Assembly: GCF_003054225.1 (NCBI RefSeq)
Contig: NZ_QBKQ01000001.1
Span: 1,302,001 to 1,366,000 of the forward strand
Direction: 5' to 3'
Length of the DNA: 64,000 nucleotides
From: Christiangramia gaetbulicola
Lineage (GTDB): Bacteria; Bacteroidota; Bacteroidia; Flavobacteriales; Flavobacteriaceae
In this document: positions 36,957-46,289 of the stretch, piece by piece
Layout: each line of letters begins with the position of its first letter
Position numbering within the stretch: the first letter of the stretch is position 1
Program-made: the position numbers and the translations under genes
The notes under the pieces: generated by a model
Databases searched by the model: none
What the model was told of the DNA's origin: nothing
The model's input: the letters and a program-made list of their open reading frames with translations, nothing else

Positions 36957-37916
36957 ATGGCCGGAAGGATTTTGATAATTGGTGCCTGCGGACAAATTGG
37001 TACTGAACTTACGCTGAAGTTAAGAGAGATACATGGGAATGATCAGGTGGTCGCCAGTGATATCAGGGAAGGAGCTGAGGAATTGATGCAGTCGGGTCCA
37101 TTCGAAATATTGAATGCTACAGATGAAGCTCATATTAAGGAGATCGTCGAAAAATATAAAGTAAAAGAGGTTTATTTAATGGCAGCGATGCTTAGCGCTA
37201 CTGCTGAGAAGGCTCCAATGAAAGCATGGGATCTAAATATGGATTCTTTGTTCCATATACTTAACCTAGCTAAAGACGGCAAGATCGATAAGATCTTCTG
37301 GCCTTCGAGTATAGCCGTTTTTGGGCCAAGTACTCCAAAAGATGATACCCCGCAAACCACGATCATGGAGCCTACTACGGTTTATGGAATTAGTAAGCAA
37401 ACCGGGGAAAGATGGTGTGAGTATTATTTCAGGAAATTTGGGGTAGATGTGCGCAGCATACGTTATCCCGGGATCATTAGTTACAAGACGCTACCGGGTG
37501 GAGGAACGACAGATTACGCGATCGAGATCTTCCACGAAGCCATAAAAAATTCACAATATACCAGCTTCCTGGCTAAAGATGCTGCCTTGCCTATGATGTA
37601 TATGGACGATGCGATAAAAGCAACGGTAGATATTATGGAAGCGCCTGCAGAAAAGATTAAGGTTAGATCTTCCTATAATCTTGCGGCGATCAGTTTTACT
37701 CCTGAAATTCTAGCGGAAGAGATCAAAAAGCACATCAAGGATTTTGAAATCTCCTATGAGCCAGATTTCCGTCAAAATATTGCTGAATCATGGCCTTCCA
37801 GTATAGATGACAGTTCTGCGAGAGAAGACTGGGGATGGACGCATGATTTTGATCTTGACAGGATGACCACGACCATGCTCGACGGAGTTGGAAAGACCCT
37901 GAAGGAAAAAGCATAA
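36957..37916 (+). CDS. SDR-type L-threonine 3-dehydrogenase
   Basis: This 319-residue NAD-dependent enzyme oxidises L-threonine to 2-amino-3-oxobutyrate. It is of the GalE-like SDR type known from Bacteroidetes and archaea, not the zinc alcohol-dehydrogenase Tdh. It has GACGQIG (residues 9-15), SSIAVFGP (catalytic Ser), and Y143-x3-K147 (YGISK), with PGGGTTDYA after it, which is characteristic of this TDH group. A related sugar epimerase cannot be excluded but is less likely. Confidence 0.88.
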   Translation: MAGRILIIGACGQIGTELTLKLREIHGNDQVVASDIREGAEELMQSGPFEILNATDEAHIKEIVEKYKVKEVYLMAAMLSATAEKAPMKAWDLNMDSLFHILNLAKDGKIDKIFWPSSIAVFGPSTPKDDTPQTTIMEPTTVYGISKQTGERWCEYYFRKFGVDVRSIRYPGIISYKTLPGGGTTDYAIEIFHEAIKNSQYTSFLAKDAALPMMYMDDAIKATVDIMEAPAEKIKVRSSYNLAAISFTPEILAEEIKKHIKDFEISYEPDFRQNIAESWPSSIDDSSAREDWGWTHDFDLDRMTTTMLDGVGKTLKEKA

Positions 37917-37919
37917 ATA

Positions 37920-37948
37920 AAAAAAAGCCGCTGAAAAGCGGCTTTTTA
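37920..37948. terminator. Bidirectional terminator between threonine dehydrogenase and csp
   Basis: AAAAGCCGCT/AGCGGCTTTT with a GAAA loop, A run before and T run after. Confidence 0.92.
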
Positions 37949-37968
37949 ATTTCCTCAGAAAAAATATA

Positions 37969-38163
37969 TTATTCGATCACGCGTACTTCTGTAGCGTTCA
38001 CTCCTTTTCTTCCTTCTGTTTCTTCGTACTCAACTCTATCACCTTCCTGGATAGTTTCTCCGTTCAAACCGGTGATGTGTACGAAAATGTCTCTTTTTGT
38101 GTCGTCGTTGGTAATGAATCCATAACCTTTAGATTCATTGAAAAATTTAACTGTGCCTTGCAT
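37969..38163 (-). CDS. Cold-shock-domain RNA chaperone
   Basis: This 64-residue single CSD protein has RNP1 KGYGFITND and RNP2 DIFVHI, so binds single-stranded nucleic acid. It lies behind a perfect TATGTTTG box (38186-38193, minus strand). Cold regulation is not shown by the sequence. It ends at the terminator shared with the threonine dehydrogenase gene. Confidence 0.95.
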   Translation of the reverse strand: MQGTVKFFNESKGYGFITNDDTKRDIFVHITGLNGETIQEGDRVEYEETEGRKGVNATEVRVIE

Positions 38164-38185
38164 AAAAATAATAATTAATAAAGCA

Positions 38186-38193
38186 CAAACATA
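38186..38193 (-). promoter_or_regulatory. -7 box for the cold-shock gene
   Basis: TATGTTTG on the minus strand, a TAnnTTTG match, 22 bases before the ATG. Confidence 0.5.
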
Positions 38194-38254
38194 ATAGATA
38201 AAATTTTAGAATCCGCTGAAAATCAGAATTTTTTATGATTTTTTTTGTCAGACT

Positions 38255-38494
38255 TTAGTCGATCCCTTTATCCCGCATTTTTTTCATATTGTCCTCAGAG
38301 AGAGTGTAATCCTTTAATTTTTTCCCTCTCCAGCGCACTGCTAAAAAGATAGGCATGAGTATAAATGCGCTTACCAGAACGGCAATTCCAATAATTCTGT
38401 CGCCGGTTAAAACATCATCATTTATGCGAAAATAAAATCCTACAGCGATCGCTATTAGAATTGCAATTCCCAATATTTTCATAAAAATTTTCAT
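38255..38494 (-). CDS. Small two-helix membrane protein
   Basis: This 79-residue protein has two membrane helices (about residues 7-23 and 35-53), then WRGKKLKDYTLSEDNMKKMRDKGID, a basic cytoplasmic tail. It looks like widespread flavobacterial small membrane proteins of unknown function. It starts at the second of two close ATGs that both fit; I use the outer one. Confidence 0.7.
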   Translation of the reverse strand: MKIFMKILGIAILIAIAVGFYFRINDDVLTGDRIIGIAVLVSAFILMPIFLAVRWRGKKLKDYTLSEDNMKKMRDKGID

Positions 38495-38574
38495 CGGTAA
38501 TTCGAATTTTGAGTTTCTATTCTTGCCTGGATAAGCTTAGGCAAATTTAGTATTCAATTTGAAAGAAAATAGAA

Positions 38575-40365
38575 CTAAACGGTAACTTCTATTAATTTCT
38601 TCCTGTAGGCTGTTAGCATTTTAGATTTAGAGATAAAGCCAATATACTTTCCTTCCTGCACAACCGGCAAATTCCAGGCATTGCTTTCCTGGAATTTTTT
38701 CATGATCATTTTCATTCTATCGGTTTCAAGATCGATGATCTCAGGAGCCTGTTGCATAATGTCCTGCACCTTTACTTCATCATAAAGCTTTTCATTGAAC
38801 ATGATAGGCCGAATATCATCTAATAATATGATACCCATGAAATTACGATTTTCGTCGATTACAGGAAAGATATTCCGGGATGATTTTACCACTCCTTTAT
38901 GGATAACATCACCCAGGTTCATTTCTATTTCCAGCGGGATGAAATTCTTTTCAATAACCTGGCGAATATTCATTAAGGTAAGCACGGTTTGATCTTTATC
39001 ATGGGTAAGCAGGTCTCCTCTTTGTGCCAGCTCCATGGTATAAACAGAATGAGGCTGAAATTTACTGGTGATCATATAAGAGATCGCTGCCGTTATCATT
39101 AACGGGATAAAAAGTTCGTAACCGTGAGTAAGTTCAGCTATAAGGAAAATCGCCGTGAGCGGGGCATGTAGGACACCCGCCATGAGTCCGGCCATTCCTA
39201 CAAGCGTAAAATTGCTTACCGATATCTGATGCTTTAATACTGAAATATTATTTATAAAAAGGGCAAAGCAGTGACCCATAGCACTTCCCATGAACATCAC
39301 CGGGGCAAAGATACCACCTACACCACCGGCGCTAAAAGTAAGCGAGGAAGCAATGATCTTGAATATAACCAGGCCGGCCAGAAGAAGGATTACTACCCAG
39401 ATATTTTCCAGGTAGGCATTGAATAAATTTGTTCCCAGCGCTTCTATATAATTTTCCTGAAGCAGGTTGTTAATAACGTTATACCCCTCTCCATACAGGG
39501 GCGGGATAAAATAAATTAGAACTCCCAGACCAAGACCTGCAAGAATGAGCCGCACGAATGGGGAGGATATTTTCGCCAGAAGCTTCGTGGATCCAAAATA
39601 TACTTTTGAAAAGTATATGGAACAGGCAGAGGCTAGTACTCCTAACAATATATAATAAGGGACTTCAGAAAGAGTAAAGGCATCTTCCAGTTTAAATGGG
39701 AGGATGATCTCGCTTCCGAAGAAAAAATAGGAGGTGATAATTGCCGAAACAGACGCCAGTAAAAGCGGCAGGAGGGAAGCCAGGGTTAGATCAAGGCTAA
39801 ATACCTCTATGGCAAAAATGATCGCTGCAATAGGTGCTTTGAAGATCGAGGACATCGCTCCGGCAGCTGCACAACCAATAAGCAATGTTCTGGATGCCTG
39901 ATTCATCAGGAACAGTCGGGAAATATTAGAGCCTAACGATGCTCCGGTAGCAACAGTAGGTCCCTCAAGCCCTACCGAACCACCAAAACCTACTGTTATG
40001 GGTGCGGTGATGACAGAGGCATACATCTGGAATCGTTTCATGATCCCTTTCTGCCGGGAAATAGCATACAGGGTAGTAGGAATCCCGTGTCCTACCTTTC
40101 GTTTCAGGACGAATTTTATGATGAGGTAAACCAGCAATAAACCTATAACCGGAAAGATAAAATAGAACGCGTCGTGGTATCTCACGATAAATTCACCTTC
40201 CAGCAATGATTGGATTAAATGCGTAAGGTTTTTAATGATGACCGCGAAGATACCGGCAACAAAACCTATCAGGGCACTTAAGAACATTAAGAATTGCCTG
40301 TGAGATAGGTTCCTGGATTTCCAGGTCAAAAACTTATGTAGCCAAGACCTCCTGAATTTCGCCAC
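38575..40365 (-). CDS. ClC chloride channel/exchanger with CBS domains
   Basis: This 596-residue protein has a ClC membrane core (residues about 20-440) and a pair of CBS domains at the C-terminus. The selectivity motifs read GHGIPT (usually GSGIP), GLEGPT (the gating Glu is kept), and GGVGGIFAP. A His in place of the usual Ser is seen in other bacterial ClCs and may change anion choice. The gating Glu would permit proton coupling. The start is GTG at 40365. Confidence 0.93.
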   Translation of the reverse strand: MAKFRRSWLHKFLTWKSRNLSHRQFLMFLSALIGFVAGIFAVIIKNLTHLIQSLLEGEFIVRYHDAFYFIFPVIGLLLVYLIIKFVLKRKVGHGIPTTLYAISRQKGIMKRFQMYASVITAPITVGFGGSVGLEGPTVATGASLGSNISRLFLMNQASRTLLIGCAAAGAMSSIFKAPIAAIIFAIEVFSLDLTLASLLPLLLASVSAIITSYFFFGSEIILPFKLEDAFTLSEVPYYILLGVLASACSIYFSKVYFGSTKLLAKISSPFVRLILAGLGLGVLIYFIPPLYGEGYNVINNLLQENYIEALGTNLFNAYLENIWVVILLLAGLVIFKIIASSLTFSAGGVGGIFAPVMFMGSAMGHCFALFINNISVLKHQISVSNFTLVGMAGLMAGVLHAPLTAIFLIAELTHGYELFIPLMITAAISYMITSKFQPHSVYTMELAQRGDLLTHDKDQTVLTLMNIRQVIEKNFIPLEIEMNLGDVIHKGVVKSSRNIFPVIDENRNFMGIILLDDIRPIMFNEKLYDEVKVQDIMQQAPEIIDLETDRMKMIMKKFQESNAWNLPVVQEGKYIGFISKSKMLTAYRKKLIEVTV

Positions 40366-40390
40366 TGTCTATTAATTAGCTTATGAATAT

Positions 40391-40415
40391 AAAAAATCCC
40401 GCAACACGCGGGATT
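40391..40415 (-). terminator. Terminator of aspS
   Basis: AATCCCGC pairs with GCGGGATT around a 5-base loop; on the minus strand a run of T follows. Confidence 0.8.
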
Positions 40416-40421
40416 AAATAT

Positions 40422-42170
40422 TTATAATTTCAATTGAAGATGTAATTCGTCCAGTTGATCATTATCAAGTTTTGCAGGCGCATCTATCATTACATCACGC
40501 CCCGCGTTATTTTTAGGGAAGGCGATGAAATCTCTAATACTTTCCTGTCCACCAAGAATTGCTACCAGCCTGTCGAAACCAAAAGCGATCCCACCGTGTG
40601 GCGGAGCTCCATACTGGAAAGCATCCATTAGGAATCCAAATTGTGCTTTAGCTTCTTCAGGAGTAAATCCAAGATATTTGAACATCTGGGACTGAGTTTC
40701 CTTATCGTGTATCCTTATAGATCCACCTCCAATTTCGTTACCGTTCAATACAAGATCATATGCGTTTGCTCGTACTTTTCCAGGTTCTGTTTCCAGAAGC
40801 GCGAAATCTTCTTTTTTAGGAGAAGTAAACGGGTGGTGCATTGCGTGGAATCTTTCGGTCTCTTCATCCCATTCCAGAAGTGGGAAATCCACAACCCATA
40901 ATGGCGCGAATTCATCAGCTTTTCTTAATCCAAGCTCATTTCCTAAATGCATTCTTAAGGCGCTAAGCTGAGATCTTGTTTTGGCAGCATCTCCAGCCAT
41001 AACCAGCATAAGGTCTCCCGGTTTTGCACCGGTAGCTTCTGCCCAGGCAGCAAGATCTTCCTGAGAATAGAATTTATCTACAGAAGATTTTAGAGTTCCG
41101 TCCTCATTATATTTTGCCCAAACCAGTCCGTTTGCCCCAATCTGTGGTCTTTTAACCCAGGAAATAAGATTATCGATCTCTTTTCTAGTGAAAGAAGCAG
41201 CACCCGGAACAGCAATTCCAACCACTAGTTCCTGCTGATCGAAAACATTGAATCCTTTATTCTTTGCCAGGTCATCAAGTTCTGCGAATTCCATCCCAAA
41301 ACGAATATCTGGTTTGTCGTTCCCGTACTTTTTCATGGCCTCATCATAAGTCATTCTTGGGAATTCGGCTACGTCTACACCTTTGATCTCCTTAAGCAAA
41401 TGCATGGTAAGACCTTCGAAAATATTCAGGATATCTTCCTGCTCCACAAAGGCCATCTCGCAGTCTATCTGGGTGAATTCCGGCTGGCGATCTGCCCTAA
41501 GGTCTTCGTCCCTGAAACACTTAACGATCTGGAAATATTTATCCATTCCGCCAACCATCAGCAATTGTTTGAAGGTTTGCGGAGATTGAGGAAGGGCATA
41601 AAACTGACCTTCGTTCATTCTGCTTGGTACTACAAAGTCACGAGCTCCTTCTGGAGTAGATTTTATAAGGTAAGGTGTCTCAATTTCAATAAAACCTTGG
41701 TTAGAAAGGTAATTTCTCACCTTCATTCCTACCTGGTGGCGGAACATTAATTTGTTCTTAACCGGGTTACGACGAATATCCAGGTACCTGTATTTCATTC
41801 TAAGATCTTCCCCACCATCGGTTTCATCTTCAATAGTAAAAGGAGGGGTTTTAGAAGAATTAAGGATCTTGAAGTCATCAACCAGTACTTCGATCTCTCC
41901 GGTAGCCATATTCGGGTTTTTCGCCTCTCTTTCTATCACCGTTCCTTCTACCTGGATCACGAACTCACGAGCCAGGTTTCCAGCCTTTTCCATAAGCTCT
42001 TTGGAGGAGCGTTCCTCATCAAAAATTAACTGGGTTAAACCGTAGCGATCACGAAGATCTACCCAGATCATAAAACCTTTATTTCTAACTTTTTGAACCC
42101 ATCCTGAAAGGGTTACTTTGTTACCGATCTGTTGTGCGTTTAGTTCACCGCAGGTATGACTTCTGTACAT
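40422..42170 (-). CDS. aspS: Aspartate-tRNA ligase
   Basis: This 582-residue class II synthetase charges tRNA-Asp. It has an N-terminal OB fold ([21 protein letters not shown]), motif 2 ([18 protein letters not shown]), the bacterial GAD insertion, and motif 3 ([13 protein letters not shown]). The open frame reaches 42197, but ATG 42170 gives the standard [10 protein letters not shown] start. The TACTTTTG box at 42197-42204 also sits just upstream of it. Confidence 0.97.
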   Translation of the reverse strand: MYRSHTCGELNAQQIGNKVTLSGWVQKVRNKGFMIWVDLRDRYGLTQLIFDEERSSKELMEKAGNLAREFVIQVEGTVIEREAKNPNMATGEIEVLVDDFKILNSSKTPPFTIEDETDGGEDLRMKYRYLDIRRNPVKNKLMFRHQVGMKVRNYLSNQGFIEIETPYLIKSTPEGARDFVVPSRMNEGQFYALPQSPQTFKQLLMVGGMDKYFQIVKCFRDEDLRADRQPEFTQIDCEMAFVEQEDILNIFEGLTMHLLKEIKGVDVAEFPRMTYDEAMKKYGNDKPDIRFGMEFAELDDLAKNKGFNVFDQQELVVGIAVPGAASFTRKEIDNLISWVKRPQIGANGLVWAKYNEDGTLKSSVDKFYSQEDLAAWAEATGAKPGDLMLVMAGDAAKTRSQLSALRMHLGNELGLRKADEFAPLWVVDFPLLEWDEETERFHAMHHPFTSPKKEDFALLETEPGKVRANAYDLVLNGNEIGGGSIRIHDKETQSQMFKYLGFTPEEAKAQFGFLMDAFQYGAPPHGGIAFGFDRLVAILGGQESIRDFIAFPKNNAGRDVMIDAPAKLDNDQLDELHLQLKL

Positions 42171-42196
42171 GTTATCCTTGAAATTTAGAATGGGCA

Positions 42197-42204
42197 CAAA
42201 AGTA
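42197..42204 (-). promoter_or_regulatory. -7 box for aspS
   Basis: TACTTTTG on the minus strand, a TAnnTTTG match, 26 bases before the ATG. Confidence 0.5.
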
Positions 42205-42261
42205 AGAAGTTAAACACTTTTACTGAACCTTTCCTGCTTAAAAATTATTCGATTTTATTTC

Positions 42262-42333
42262 AATGTTACCTAATGTTCATTACGTAATTGTTTGAAAACA
42301 AGTTAAAAAGCACTCCAATGTTAACTTAATGTT
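42262..42333. promoter_or_regulatory. Four AATGTT half-sites in two pairs
   Basis: AATGTT occurs at 42262-42267, 42272-42277, 42317-42322 and 42328-42333: two pairs, each with a 10- or 11-base step (one helical turn), 55 bases apart. The copies sit in a longer approximate direct repeat (CAATGTTA..TAATGTT..ACGTAA). They lie upstream of the MORN gene and within 170 bases of aspS, so they could be a regulator array. Confidence 0.45.
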
Positions 42334-42342
42334 ACGTAAATA

Positions 42343-42372
42343 TTGATTGTTTGTAAACTTTTGGTATATTTG
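42343..42372 (+). promoter_or_regulatory. Promoter of the MORN-repeat gene
   Basis: TTG at 42343-42345, 19-base spacer, then TATATTTG at 42365-42372, with the ATG 27 bases further on. This fits TTTG/TAnnTTTG well. The AATGTT array ends 10 bases before the -33 part. Confidence 0.6.
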
Positions 42373-42399
42373 TAATATTAACGTTAACTGAAAAGAGCT

Positions 42400-42765
42400 A
42401 TGAAGACTATAAAGAACATATTTTTGGCAGCGGTATTTCTAGTAGGAGGAACTGCATTAGCCCAGGATAAATCCCCTGAACCTACCTTTGAGAAAAAGGG
42501 AGATCTAATTAAAGGAACGTTTTATTATGAAGATGGAAGTGTTAGACAGGAAGGTACGTACAAGGACGGCAGACTCCACGGACAATGGGTTTCTTACGAC
42601 CAAAATGGTGAGAAGGCAGCCATCGCGCATTACGAAAATGGTAGAAAAGACGGAAAATGGTTTTTCTGGTCTGAAGATAAACTTACTGAAGTGGACTATC
42701 AAAATAGCGTAATCGCAAGTGTGAACAGCTGGAAAAACGAAAGTTCATTAGTGAGCAATCAATAA
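42400..42765 (+). CDS. Secreted MORN-repeat protein
   Basis: This 121-residue protein has a signal peptide (ending ALAQ) and three MORN_2-like repeats: YYEDGSVRQEGTYKDGRLHG, WVSYDQNGEKAAIAHYENGRKDG, and WFFWSEDKL. Repeats of this type are seen in Bacteroidetes secreted proteins; a membrane or protein contact role is possible. Monocistronic, ending in a strong terminator. Confidence 0.85.
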   Translation: MKTIKNIFLAAVFLVGGTALAQDKSPEPTFEKKGDLIKGTFYYEDGSVRQEGTYKDGRLHGQWVSYDQNGEKAAIAHYENGRKDGKWFFWSEDKLTEVDYQNSVIASVNSWKNESSLVSNQ

Positions 42766-42785
42766 AGAGAAATTAATATTTCAAC

Positions 42786-42818
42786 AAAAAACCCCGAAGC
42801 ATCGCTTCGGGGTTTTTT
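42786..42818. terminator. Bidirectional terminator between MORN gene and efflux operon
   Basis: AAAAAACCCCGAAGC/GCTTCGGGGTTTTTT with an ATC loop; serves both convergent units. Confidence 0.93.
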
Positions 42819-42822
42819 GTTA

Positions 42823-45800
42823 TCAGGCTTTTTGCAGTTCCCTTTCTTTACGTTTATCTGCGAACTTCACCTTGGCCCTGTTCACCAGGTAGAACATTAC
42901 CGGTACTACTACCAGGGTAAGGAAAGTGGCGAATACAAGCCCGAAGATCACCGTCCATGCCAGTGGTCCCCAGAAGATAACGTTGTCACCTCCAATATAA
43001 ATTCCGGGATCGTAATCTGTAATTAACCCGAAGAAATCTATATTAAGTCCTACTGCCAGCGGGATCAAGCCAAGAACCGTGGTGATCGCAGTAAGCAATA
43101 CCGGTCTTAACCTTGATTTACCACCTCTAACAATAACCTCGAAATATTGTGCTCTGGTTAAAAGCTCATCTTCCTCAAGTTCCAGCTCCTTTTTCTTACG
43201 ATCTATCAGGATCTGGGTATAATCTATTAGAACGATCGCGTTGTTAACAACGATACCTGCCAGCGAAATGATTCCCATCATGGTCATGATGATGATGAAA
43301 TCCATCTGGAAGATTATTAGTCCCAGGAATACACCTACAAGACTCAGTACCACCGCCATCAAAATAATGATAGGTTTGGAGATCGAGTTGAATTGAGCTA
43401 CGAGGATCAACAGAATTCCACCAAGCGCAATAAGAAGTGCTTTTAAAAGGAAATTCATGTTTTCTTGCTGCTCCTCCTGCTCTCCGGTAAACTCAAGGCT
43501 AATATCTTCTGGCATCTCGTAATTCTTAAGAGCGGTTTTTAATTGCTCTACGATTTGGTTCCCGTTGTAACCTTGAAGCACGTTAGAATAGACCGTTATC
43601 ACTCGTTTAAGATCCTTTCGTTTAATGGAGCTAAAAGAAGAGGCTACCTCTGTCTCTACCAAAGAGGAGATAGGGATCTGCCTGGTTTGCCCTGAATTTT
43701 GATCTTTAAAGGTTATTGGCTGGTTGAAAAGTGCATTTTCGTTATACCTGAATTCTTCATTAAAACGAACATTAACTTCATAATCATCATCACCTTCCTT
43801 GTATGTTGAAACTTCCTCACCATAGATCGCACGTCTTAAAGTTTGTCCAACCTGTGAGGTAGAAACCCCAAGCTGACCGGCTTTTCTTCGGTCGACTCTT
43901 ACATCAAGTTCAGGTTTAGACTTGTTCACGTCAATCTTAAGTTCCTCGATCCCCGGAATGCTTAATTCCTGGATATAAGATCTAAGATTTTCAGCTTCGG
44001 CAAGCATGGTCTCATAATCCTCACCTTTTAATTCAATGTTTATTGGGTAACCTGCCGGAGGTCCTGCTGCGTCTTTTTCAACCTGTATAGAAGCACCTGG
44101 AAATTCATTAACTGCATTACGAACTTCAGCCAGAACCTGCGAACTTTCCACACCACGACGTTTCTTGAATTCCCGCATAACGATAGTGACCTTACCCTTG
44201 TGAGGCATTTCATTTTGCTGGCCACCGTCTGTCTGAGGGTTTCCGGCACCTTCACCTACCTGTGAAATAACAGATTCCACCATGAAGTTGTAGCCGTCCT
44301 CATCTTCATATTTTTCAATTACATCAAAGATCTGCTCCTCAACTTTCTTGGTAAGCTCATTGGTCTTTTCGATATCGGTACCTTCAGGATATTCAATATA
44401 AGTGATCACCTGTTTAGGCTGGTTTTCCGGGAAAAACAGAACGTCTGGCTGTACAAGTCCTATCAATACAAAAGAAAGGAATAATAAAAGCAGTGTTCCA
44501 AAGAAGAAACCATATGCTTTTCTCCCCCTTAAGGCAAACTTTAGAAAACGTTCGTAATTGCTCTCCAGTTTTTTAAGTGACTTGAACTGAAAGTATTTTA
44601 CCGCTCCCGAAAGTACATATTTGTAGAACCACATTAATATTGCGCCCAGAAGGAATAAATTACCCAGGGCTCTTAGTGCTCCTACTTTTACCAGGTACCC
44701 AGAAACGAGTAATACAACACCGATCACCACCATAATAATACTTATCCTGATCAATCTCTTTTTAGAGATCCTGCCTTCCTCGGTCTTCATGAACTGCGAG
44801 GTTAGCATGGAGTTAATGATCAAAGCGACAAAAAGAGAGGAACCTAATACGATAGACAAGGTGATAGGGAAGATCACCATGAACTTTCCTATGGTTCCAG
44901 GCCATAATCCCAGCGGGAAAAAGGCCATTAAAGTGGTTGCGGTAGATGCGATAATAGGCCAGGCGATCTCACCAAGTCCTTGTTTCGCCGCTTTTTTTCT
45001 TGGCCAGCCTTCATCCATCAGGGTATAGACATTCTCCACAACAACGATCCCGTTATCTACCAGCATTCCCAGACCCATTACCAGTGCAAAAAGCACCATG
45101 GTATTCAGGGTATAACCAAGGCTGGAAAGTATGATATAAGAAAGGAACATAGACAGTGGAATCGCCAATCCTACGAATAGCGAGTTTCTAAAGCCCAGGA
45201 AAAACATTAACACCAGTACTACCAGGATCACCCCGAAAATAATGTTGTTTACCAGGTCATTTACCTGGTTACGGGTATCGGTAGATAGGTCATTGGTAAG
45301 GCTTATGTCTAAAGAATCCGGGAGATATTCTTCCTGCTCGGTCTTGATGATCTCCTTGATCTCATCTACCGCCTCGATCATGTTCTTTCCGCTTCGCTTC
45401 TTAACATCGAGCATGACTACCGGCTCGCCATATTCTCTCGCGTAAGTGGTTGCATCTTTTTCCTGAAAATTAACTTCAGCGATATCTTTAAGGAAGATAT
45501 TTCCTCCGTCGCTTTTTACCACGACATTCCTTAGCTCTGCCGGATCCTCGATCTCTCCAATGATCCTGATATTCTTCTGAACTCCGCTGGTGATAATATT
45601 ACCTCCTGAAATTGTCCTGTTTTCGGCACTAACCGCGCTTATAATATCCTGAAAACTAACTTCGGAAGCGCTCATTTTATAAATATCAACGGCGATCTCC
45701 ACCTCCATATCTTCAGCTCCGCGAATACTGGCTTCTTTGATCTGCGGAAGTAATTCGATCTTTTCCTGGAGATATTCAGCGTAATCCTTCAGCTGCTGTA

Positions 45801-46284
45801 CGGTATAATCACCCGTAAGGTTGATATTCAGGATAGGTTGTTCTTCCGATAGGTTGAGGTCAAAAACGTTAGGCTCGACCTTAGCGCCATTGTCCAGCGT
45901 CGGCCAGGTGGTTTCTGCTTTAACCAGGTCTACCTTATCCTTTATCTTTTGTTTGGCGACATCAACATTTACCTCTTCTTCAAATTCTACGATAACCAGT
46001 GAATAATCCTGAAGGGTAGTGGAGCTGATCTCCTTAACACCCCCAACATCATTGAATTCTTCCTCGAGGGGTTCAGTGATAAATTTCTCAACGTCTTCTG
46101 CCGAGTTACCCGGGTTAATGGAACTCACATATATTTTGGTCTCTATGATCTCAGGAAAAGATTCCCGCGGCATGCTATAATAGGAAAGTAAACCACCTAT
46201 CATAATAATGGCGATGATCACGTACACCGTCATCTTGTTGTCTATCGCCCAGGAAGAGAGTTTGAATTCTTTATCTAATTTCAT
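42823..46284 (-). CDS. RND family efflux permease (AcrB-type)
   Basis: This 1153-residue inner-membrane transporter has the RND layout: two large periplasmic loops and 12 membrane helices. LVDNGIVVVENVYTLMDEG in TM4 carries the paired Asp of the proton relay expected in TM4 (position judged by family), and the second half repeats VVNNAIVLIDYTQ. It is the last gene of tetR-tolC-MFP-RND and lies 6 bases after the adaptor gene. A drug or small-molecule efflux role is likely; the substrate is not evident. Confidence 0.94.
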   Translation of the reverse strand: MKLDKEFKLSSWAIDNKMTVYVIIAIIMIGGLLSYYSMPRESFPEIIETKIYVSSINPGNSAEDVEKFITEPLEEEFNDVGGVKEISSTTLQDYSLVIVEFEEEVNVDVAKQKIKDKVDLVKAETTWPTLDNGAKVEPNVFDLNLSEEQPILNINLTGDYTVQQLKDYAEYLQEKIELLPQIKEASIRGAEDMEVEIAVDIYKMSASEVSFQDIISAVSAENRTISGGNIITSGVQKNIRIIGEIEDPAELRNVVVKSDGGNIFLKDIAEVNFQEKDATTYAREYGEPVVMLDVKKRSGKNMIEAVDEIKEIIKTEQEEYLPDSLDISLTNDLSTDTRNQVNDLVNNIIFGVILVVLVLMFFLGFRNSLFVGLAIPLSMFLSYIILSSLGYTLNTMVLFALVMGLGMLVDNGIVVVENVYTLMDEGWPRKKAAKQGLGEIAWPIIASTATTLMAFFPLGLWPGTIGKFMVIFPITLSIVLGSSLFVALIINSMLTSQFMKTEEGRISKKRLIRISIIMVVIGVVLLVSGYLVKVGALRALGNLFLLGAILMWFYKYVLSGAVKYFQFKSLKKLESNYERFLKFALRGRKAYGFFFGTLLLLFLSFVLIGLVQPDVLFFPENQPKQVITYIEYPEGTDIEKTNELTKKVEEQIFDVIEKYEDEDGYNFMVESVISQVGEGAGNPQTDGGQQNEMPHKGKVTIVMREFKKRRGVESSQVLAEVRNAVNEFPGASIQVEKDAAGPPAGYPINIELKGEDYETMLAEAENLRSYIQELSIPGIEELKIDVNKSKPELDVRVDRRKAGQLGVSTSQVGQTLRRAIYGEEVSTYKEGDDDYEVNVRFNEEFRYNENALFNQPITFKDQNSGQTRQIPISSLVETEVASSFSSIKRKDLKRVITVYSNVLQGYNGNQIVEQLKTALKNYEMPEDISLEFTGEQEEQQENMNFLLKALLIALGGILLILVAQFNSISKPIIILMAVVLSLVGVFLGLIIFQMDFIIIMTMMGIISLAGIVVNNAIVLIDYTQILIDRKKKELELEEDELLTRAQYFEVIVRGGKSRLRPVLLTAITTVLGLIPLAVGLNIDFFGLITDYDPGIYIGGDNVIFWGPLAWTVIFGLVFATFLTLVVVPVMFYLVNRAKVKFADKRKERELQKA

Positions 46285-46289
46285 TCTGC

